DNA of 64,000 nucleotides, from NCBI GenBank assembly GCA_963821715.1, contig CAWGET010000001.1:186001-250000 (forward strand). The letters run 5' to 3'. Below the pieces are notes generated by a model. The model was not told where the DNA came from, ran no database searches, and saw nothing but the letters and a program-made list of their open reading frames with translations. The number at the start of each line of letters is the position of its first letter. The stretch's first letter is position 1. Positions 59,886-64,000 of the stretch are shown in pieces. A program made the position numbers and the translations under genes. The stretch comes from CAWGET01 sp963821715. Its GTDB lineage: Bacteria; Bacteroidota; Ignavibacteria; Ignavibacteriales; Melioribacteraceae.

Positions 59886-61030
59886 TGGAAATCCCATTAA
59901 ATAAATTAATAGAATTAAGACGCGATATTCACCGGCAGCCAGAGTTAGCAAATTCGGAAGTAAAAACCGCAAAACGGATAATCGAATTTGTAAAGCAGTA
60001 TTCGCCCGATAAAATAATAGAAAATTTGGGCGGACACGGACTTGCTGTTATTTTTGAAGGCGAGCGTAAAGGTAAAACAATAGTTATACGATCGGATATG
60101 GATGCGCTGCCCATCATCGAAGAAAATAAGTTTTCTTACAAATCGATAAATGAAAATATATCCCATAAGTGCGGACACGACGGACACATAACAATGGCCG
60201 CCGGACTTGCGCCGTTGCTTAACCAAACAAAATTAAAATCGGGAAGAGCGGTCCTCCTTTTCCAGCCGGCAGAAGAAACCGGAGAAGGAGCAGCGCAAAT
60301 TTTAAGCGATGAGAAATTTGATTCGATAAAACCGGATTATATTTTCGGACTTCATAATCTGCCCGGCTTTCCGAAAGGGAAAATCATATTAAGGAATGAT
60401 CACTTTGCCGCTGCTTCGAAAGGAATGATCGTAAAATTGAAAGGGAAAACATCGCACGCGGCGGAACCGCAAAACGGGATTAGTCCTGCGAAAGCGGTCT
60501 CGCAAATAATTGAATTTATTCTGTCAATCAAAAAAGAAAATGTTTTTAAAGATTTTGTTTTGGCTACAATTGTTTTCTCGCAACTTGGAGAATCAGCGGC
60601 GTTCGGAACTTCACCCGGTTACGCCGAGATTATGACAACGCTTAGGTCGGCAAGAAACGATGATATGGAAACGCTCACAAAAGTAATTTCTGACGAAGCT
60701 GAGAAAATTGCGGTTAACGAAAATCTAAAATCGGAAATATGCTGGACGGAGGAATTCCCGGCCACTATAAACGATAATGAGTGCGTTTCGATGGTTGAAA
60801 AAGCTGCGGGTAAAAATAATTATGATTTGGAATTTGTAGAGGAGCCTTTTCGGTGGTCTGAGGATTTTGGACATTTTACAAATAAATTTAAAGGCGCTTT
60901 TTTCGGATTGGGTTCCGGAGTCGATCAGCCGCAGCTTCACAATCCGGATTATGATTTTCCGGAAGAAATCTTGGAACACGGAATAAAAATGTTTTATGAA
61001 TTGATACAAAGCTTAACCGAAGGAGAATGA
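59885..61030 (+). CDS. M20-family amidohydrolase (N-acyl amino acid hydrolase type)
   Basis: 381 residues. Metal-site motifs are HKCGHDGHITMAAGL (about 90-104), EETGEGAAQIL (about 132) and GLHNLPGFPKGKI (about 157). The dimerisation domain with AASKGMIVKLKGKTSHAAEP follows, and a terminal LHNPDYDFPEEIL. It hydrolyses N-acyl or peptide bonds of amino acids in the cytosol. The start is the ATG at 59885 that overlaps the symporter stop; a TTG three bases earlier is in frame but has no advantage. Confidence 0.93.
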   Translation: MEIPLNKLIELRRDIHRQPELANSEVKTAKRIIEFVKQYSPDKIIENLGGHGLAVIFEGERKGKTIVIRSDMDALPIIEENKFSYKSINENISHKCGHDGHITMAAGLAPLLNQTKLKSGRAVLLFQPAEETGEGAAQILSDEKFDSIKPDYIFGLHNLPGFPKGKIILRNDHFAAASKGMIVKLKGKTSHAAEPQNGISPAKAVSQIIEFILSIKKENVFKDFVLATIVFSQLGESAAFGTSPGYAEIMTTLRSARNDDMETLTKVISDEAEKIAVNENLKSEICWTEEFPATINDNECVSMVEKAAGKNNYDLEFVEEPFRWSEDFGHFTNKFKGAFFGLGSGVDQPQLHNPDYDFPEEILEHGIKMFYELIQSLTEGE

Positions 61031-62181
61031 TGTTTCAGTCCTCAACTATTGAAATTAGCAAATCAGCATTAAAAGCTAATTTAGATTTTATTCGCGGAAA
61101 ATTAAAGAAGAATGTCAGGCTCTCATCGGTCGTAAAGGGAAAAGCATACGGACACACGATTGAAACATTTGTTCCGCTTGCCGAAGAATTCGGTGTCGAT
61201 CATTTTTCCGTTCACAGCGCGGAAGAAGCATTGGCGGTTTTTGAATTCGGCAAAAGAAAACCGACTATTATGATTATGGGTTCGGTAGAGGAGAGCGAAA
61301 TCGAATGGGCGATTGAGAATGAAATTGAGTTTTATGTTTTTGAAAAAGAAAGACTTGAATGTGCGGTAAACCATTCCAAAAAAATAAATAAGAAAGCAAG
61401 AATCCATATAGAAATTGAAACGGGAATGAACAGAACCGGATTTGACAAACCGGATTTAATTAAAGCGGTCAGTTATATAAATAAGAACAAGGAAAATATT
61501 TCGGTACAAGGAATTTGCACTCATTATGCGGGTGCTGAGAGCATAACAAATTACTACAGAATTCAGAAGCAGCATAAAATATTTAGAGAAACAATAAAGT
61601 GGTTGAAGGCCGAGGGGATTAATCCGAAGTATAAACATTCGGCAAGTTCCGCCGCAACGTTTCGCTATCCGAATATGCAGATGAATATGGTTCGCGTGGG
61701 AATTCTTCAATACGGATTTTGGCCCTCACCCGAAACATTTATTGAATACATTGGCGATAAAGAAGATAAGCGCGACCCGCTTAAACGAATTCTGTCCTGG
61801 AAAACAAAAGTAATGGACACCAAAGAAGTAAAAGCCGGAGAATTTGTCGGTTACGGCACATCGTTTCTGGCGGTTGAAAAAATGAAAATCGCAACCTTTC
61901 CCGTCGGTTATTCACATGGATTCAGCCGTTCCTTAAGTAATCAGGGAAGAGTTTTGATTAACGGTAAGCGTGTTGGCGTAATAGGAACAGTTAATATGAA
62001 TATGACAATAGTGGATGTTTCAAGAATACCTGAAACCAAAAAGGGGGATGAAGTAGTTATAATTGGGAAACAAGGTGAACTTTCAATTTCCGTAGCATCG
62101 TTCGGAGAAATGAGTGATCAGATGAATTATGAATTGCTGACGAGGTTGCCGGTTTCAATTCCCCGCGTTATTGTTGAATAA
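61030..62181 (+). CDS. alr: Alanine racemase
   Basis: 383 residues. The PLP lysine lies in SSVVKGKAYGHTIETF (about 37), with the phosphate/cofactor region RVGILQYGFWPS, the second-base tyrosine in EFVGYGTSFLA and the conserved GTVNMNMTIVDVS. It interconverts L- and D-alanine (or a related amino acid) for peptidoglycan. Two adjacent ATGs (61027, 61030) overlap the previous stop; AAGGAG ends at 61025, so 61030 has the more usual spacing. Confidence 0.93.
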   Translation: MFQSSTIEISKSALKANLDFIRGKLKKNVRLSSVVKGKAYGHTIETFVPLAEEFGVDHFSVHSAEEALAVFEFGKRKPTIMIMGSVEESEIEWAIENEIEFYVFEKERLECAVNHSKKINKKARIHIEIETGMNRTGFDKPDLIKAVSYINKNKENISVQGICTHYAGAESITNYYRIQKQHKIFRETIKWLKAEGINPKYKHSASSAATFRYPNMQMNMVRVGILQYGFWPSPETFIEYIGDKEDKRDPLKRILSWKTKVMDTKEVKAGEFVGYGTSFLAVEKMKIATFPVGYSHGFSRSLSNQGRVLINGKRVGVIGTVNMNMTIVDVSRIPETKKGDEVVIIGKQGELSISVASFGEMSDQMNYELLTRLPVSIPRVIVE

Positions 62182-62300
62182 AAAACATAAGCAAAATTAA
62201 AATATAGTTTGCCCTTTTTTGTCTCACGTTTCGCTCTTTCCAGGGAATGAATCATTTCTTATATTCATGCATCATACCAGATAAAAAACAGAGGGAAAAA

Positions 62301-62687
62301 ATGAGTTATTACAAAGCAAAGAAAGTTAGTTATAATTTTGACGAAGCCATTGAAAAAGTAACGAGCGAATTAAAAGAAGAGGGGTTTGGAATTTTAACTG
62401 AGATTGATGTTAAAGAAACCTTAAAGAAAAAACTTGATGTAGATTTCAGGAAATACAAAATTCTCGGCGCCTGCAATCCGCCTTACGCTCATAAAGCACT
62501 CCAGGCGGAAGATAAAATTGGAACTATGCTGCCGTGTAATGTTATAGTTCAGGAAACAGATGACGGAAAAGTGGAGGTTGCTGCTGTTAATCCGATGGAA
62601 TCCATGAAAGCTGTTCAAAACGATCAGCTTGGCGAAATCGCGACGGAAATCACAAATAGACTAAACAGAGTAATTGATAAATTGTAA
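62301..62687 (+). CDS. DUF302-domain protein
   Basis: 128 residues from the ATG at 62301, chosen over the in-frame ATG at 62247 because GAGGGAAAAA precedes it and the domain begins there. The DUF302 fold is shown by EEGFGILTEIDVKETLKKKL, YKILGACNPPYAHKAL and IGTMLPCNVIVQE. The two cysteines (GACNPP and LPCN) are typical of the family and may bind a ligand or metal. Function is unknown. Confidence 0.92.
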   Translation: MSYYKAKKVSYNFDEAIEKVTSELKEEGFGILTEIDVKETLKKKLDVDFRKYKILGACNPPYAHKALQAEDKIGTMLPCNVIVQETDDGKVEVAAVNPMESMKAVQNDQLGEIATEITNRLNRVIDKL

Positions 62688-62698
62688 TCAATTATTTT

Positions 62699-62722
62699 GG
62701 AGACGTTCTTTGGGACGTCTCC
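62699..62722 (+). terminator. GAGACG...CGTCTC hairpin, copy 4; terminator of the DUF302 gene
   Basis: GGAGACGT (62699-62706) pairs perfectly with ACGTCTCC (62715-62722) around an 8-nt loop and is followed by TTTTTCTTT. It starts 12 nt after the stop and is a complete rho-independent terminator built from the same arm sequence as the elements at 10081, 34116 and 58168. Confidence 0.8.
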
Positions 62723-62749
62723 TTTTTCTTTAAAGTCATCTCGATTGTA

Positions 62750-62784
62750 TCGGCGTTGTTGCCTTAACAAGGCGGGACATCTCA
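62750..62784 (+). repeat. 35-nt dispersed repeat, copy 1
   Basis: A 35-nt stretch starting TCGGCGTTGTTGCC and ending GGACATCTCA matches 63518-63552 at 29 of 35 positions. It contains a perfect small hairpin, GCCTT-AAC-AAGGC. Confidence 0.6.
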
Positions 62785-62900
62785 CATCTGTTTTTAGCAT
62801 CTCTCAATCTAGTTACACCTTTGATGTTTAATGGTTCTTGTTTGTTGAATTTAATTTTTCGCCTTTATTTTGTATTTTAAATAAACACTTGAGGATTAGA

Positions 62901-63119
62901 ATGACAAAGTTGTTAGAGGAAGCTTTTCAAAAAGCTTCGCATTTATCGGATATTGAGCAAAATGCTTTAGCAAGATGGTTGCTTGAAGAGTTGGAGTCAG
63001 AGAAAAAATGGGATAAAGTTTTTTCCGATTCGGAAGATGTTTTAAATAATCTGGCTAAGGAAGCCAAAGAAGATTATGACAAAGGAAAAACAATAAAATT
63101 AAATTTAAATAAACTTTGA
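62901..63119 (+). CDS. Antitoxin of a type II toxin-antitoxin pair
   Basis: 72 residues from the ATG at 62901, preceded by TGAGGAT; an in-frame ATG at 62838 would add a non-homologous leader. MTKLLEEAFQKASHLSDIEQ and ARWLLEELESEKKWDKVF are characteristic of small antitoxins found with RelE/ParE-like toxins. The acidic C-terminus would bind the toxin. No separate DNA-binding motif is clear. The stop codon overlaps the toxin start. Confidence 0.85.
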   Translation: MTKLLEEAFQKASHLSDIEQNALARWLLEELESEKKWDKVFSDSEDVLNNLAKEAKEDYDKGKTIKLNLNKL

Positions 63120-63385
63120 AATCTTCTACAACCGATAGATTCTGGAAAACCTACTCTACTTTACCGGAATCAATAAGAAAGAGAGCAAAAGAAGCCTACA
63201 AATTATTTTCTGAAAATCCTTCTCATCCCAGTCTTTTTTTTAAGCGGATACATTCAAACCGCCCAATATATTCTATTAGGATTTCAAATAATTATCGAGC
63301 GTTAGGTTTGGTTGAGGAGAAAGAAGTAGTTTGGTTTTGGATTGGGTCGCATGCTGATTATGAAAAATTGATAAGTAAGAATTAA
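63116..63385 (+). CDS. RelE/ParE-family toxin
   Basis: 89 residues, basic, beginning at a TTG (63116) that overlaps the antitoxin stop (TTGA). The RelE/ParE core is visible: a helix pair (FWKTYSTLPESIRKRAKEAY), the basic strand FFKRIHSNRPIYSIRIS and the NNYRALGLVEEKEVVWFWIG segment with a terminal histidine and tyrosine (SHADYEKL). By family it is an mRNA interferase or gyrase poison; which one cannot be read from sequence. Confidence 0.87.
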   Translation: MKSSTTDRFWKTYSTLPESIRKRAKEAYKLFSENPSHPSLFFKRIHSNRPIYSIRISNNYRALGLVEEKEVVWFWIGSHADYEKLISKN

Positions 63386-63393
63386 TTTTTTAG

Positions 63394-63440
63394 CATTTGA
63401 CAACATTTGACATTTGACATTCTGACATTTGACACTTGAC
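63394..63440 (+). repeat. Short direct repeats of ATTTGAC
   Basis: CATTTGAC, ACATTTGAC, ATTTGACA, TCTGACATTTGAC and CACTTGAC follow one another, about five to six copies of a 7-9 nt word, just after the toxin gene. Confidence 0.7.
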
Positions 63441-63517
63441 CAAAAACTATAGAACGTAGATGATGCTGATTAAACTGTCAGATTAATTTTTCGCTTCTAA
63501 CTTTCGTCTCTTTTGTC

Positions 63518-63552
63518 TCGGTGTAGTTGCCTTTACGAAGCCGGACATCTCA
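63518..63552 (+). repeat. 35-nt dispersed repeat, copy 2
   Basis: Second copy of the element at 62750 (29 of 35 positions), TCGGTGTAGTTGCC ... GGACATCTCA. The two copies bracket the toxin-antitoxin genes in the same orientation. Confidence 0.6.
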
Positions 63553-63672
63553 AGACTCACATCTCACACATAATATGTCTGGCGACTAGCCTGTAGCGTC
63601 TCGCCCCTTAACCAAACTTTTAAACTTTTCTTTCTAAAATTTTTTCAGATATCTAACTAAATCGTTATCTTA

Positions 63673-63680
63673 TAACTTTG
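63673..63680 (+). promoter_or_regulatory. Candidate -7 element for the MoxR gene
   Basis: TAACTTTG, an exact TAnnTTTG, lies 95 nt before the TTG start at 63775. No good TTG at -33. Confidence 0.35.
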
Positions 63681-63774
63681 TGTATTTTTAGACGAAAATT
63701 TCACAATAATAGAAACATTTTAAAATGCAGTTTGTAAAACTATTCGATCTAAATCTGAATTAAAGGAGCGAAAA

Positions 63775-64000
63775 TTGGAAATTACAGAGTTGAATGAAAA
63801 GATCAAAAAGGAAAGCGAATTTATTGACGTTCTGTTCGGGGAGATGGGAAAAGTTATTGTCGGGCAGAAGGAAATGGTTGAACGCCTTATAGTAGGACTT
63901 CTCGGAAACGGTCACATCCTGCTTGAAGGAGTACCCGGCCTTGCAAAAACCCTGGCTATTAAATCTTTAGCTTCCGCTATGAAAGCGAAATTTCAAAGGA
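63775..64000 (+). CDS. MoxR-family AAA+ ATPase (5' part only)
   Basis: 75 codons, running off the right edge. The TTG start at 63775 has AAAGGAG 6 nt upstream. VIVGQKEMVERLIVGLLGNG followed by HILLEGVPGLAKTLAIK gives the MoxR-type N-terminus and Walker A (GVPGLAKT). MoxR ATPases act as chaperones that activate metal-loaded or von Willebrand-domain proteins; in this phylum they commonly precede DUF58 and Bat genes, which would lie outside the window. Confidence 0.93.
   Translation, partial: MEITELNEKIKKESEFIDVLFGEMGKVIVGQKEMVERLIVGLLGNGHILLEGVPGLAKTLAIKSLASAMKAKFQR

Overview
The window looks like a stretch of an Ignavibacteria-type chromosome (Bacteroidota/Chlorobi group). This rests on AT-rich DNA with AT-rich spacers, secreted proteins that end in the type IX secretion sorting tail (NYPNPFNP motif, four genes), TAnnTTTG-like -7 promoter elements, and outer-membrane OmpA proteins with thrombospondin type 3 (TSP3) calcium-binding repeats. 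The assignment is inference from protein style; no rRNA is present to prove it.

Layout. 1-6.6 kb: the start of a monomeric NADP isocitrate dehydrogenase, a secreted LamG protein, an EamA transporter, a macrodomain/TerB-like pair, an acrylyl-CoA-reductase-like oxidoreductase and an OmpA/TSP3 protein. 6.8-10.1 kb: a large secreted BNR/VPS10-type beta-propeller protein split by one frameshift. 10.4-14.2 kb: NfeD protease, slipin, CBS and YtxH proteins (a membrane-domain set) and PdxH. 14.4-29.0 kb: a complete minus-strand complex I operon, nuoA-B-CD-E-F-G-H-I-J-K-L-M-N. 29.4-32.8 kb: a Na+(K+)/H+ antiporter and an MltF-like lytic transglycosylase. 33.0-36.4 kb: a disturbed surface-protein locus. 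It holds a receptor 3' remnant, a tiny lipoprotein with a C10 tract, a small outer-membrane barrel, and a BtuB-like receptor broken by two 1-nt indels behind a cobalamin riboswitch. 36.6-40.0 kb: sdhCAB. 40.1-42.1 kb: adk, tadA, a second copy of the small barrel and tRNA-Arg(UCG). 42.1-49.8 kb: a surface/secretion cluster (cohesin plus Cys-paired InlB-like repeats, a PEGA lipoprotein, OmpA/TSP3, an HDOD regulator). 50.2-55.5 kb: an AraC regulator and a CpG-poor, partly decayed cargo region that ends in gene debris, a tRNA 3'-end fragment and tRNA-Arg(ACG). 55.6-62.2 kb: an orphan E2 acyltransferase-like protein, a GNAT enzyme, and a racemase/symporter/amidohydrolase/alanine racemase set. 62.3-64 kb: a DUF302 protein, a RelE/ParE-type toxin-antitoxin pair, dispersed repeats and the start of a MoxR ATPase.

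Physiology. Complex I and succinate dehydrogenase imply a respiratory chain. The antiporter and Na+ symporter imply ion-coupled transport, and the TonB receptor with its riboswitch implies scavenging of vitamin B12. T9SS-tailed and OmpA/PEGA proteins dominate the surface.

The most interesting points are these. (1) A lipoprotein gene whose frame depends on a C10 homopolymer lies directly upstream of a duplicated outer-membrane barrel. (2) A B12 riboswitch has a readable ribosome-binding-site switch, but sits in front of a broken receptor. (3) A giant secreted protein has 11 repeats, each with an invariant C-x12-C pair. (4) A CpG-poor, decaying island lies beside a tRNA-Arg gene. (5) A family of GAGACG...CGTCTC hairpins sits at gene 3' ends. 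All six indels I found lie in or beside short base runs, so sequencing or assembly error must be excluded first. The long run of intact respiratory genes argues against a uniformly high error rate.
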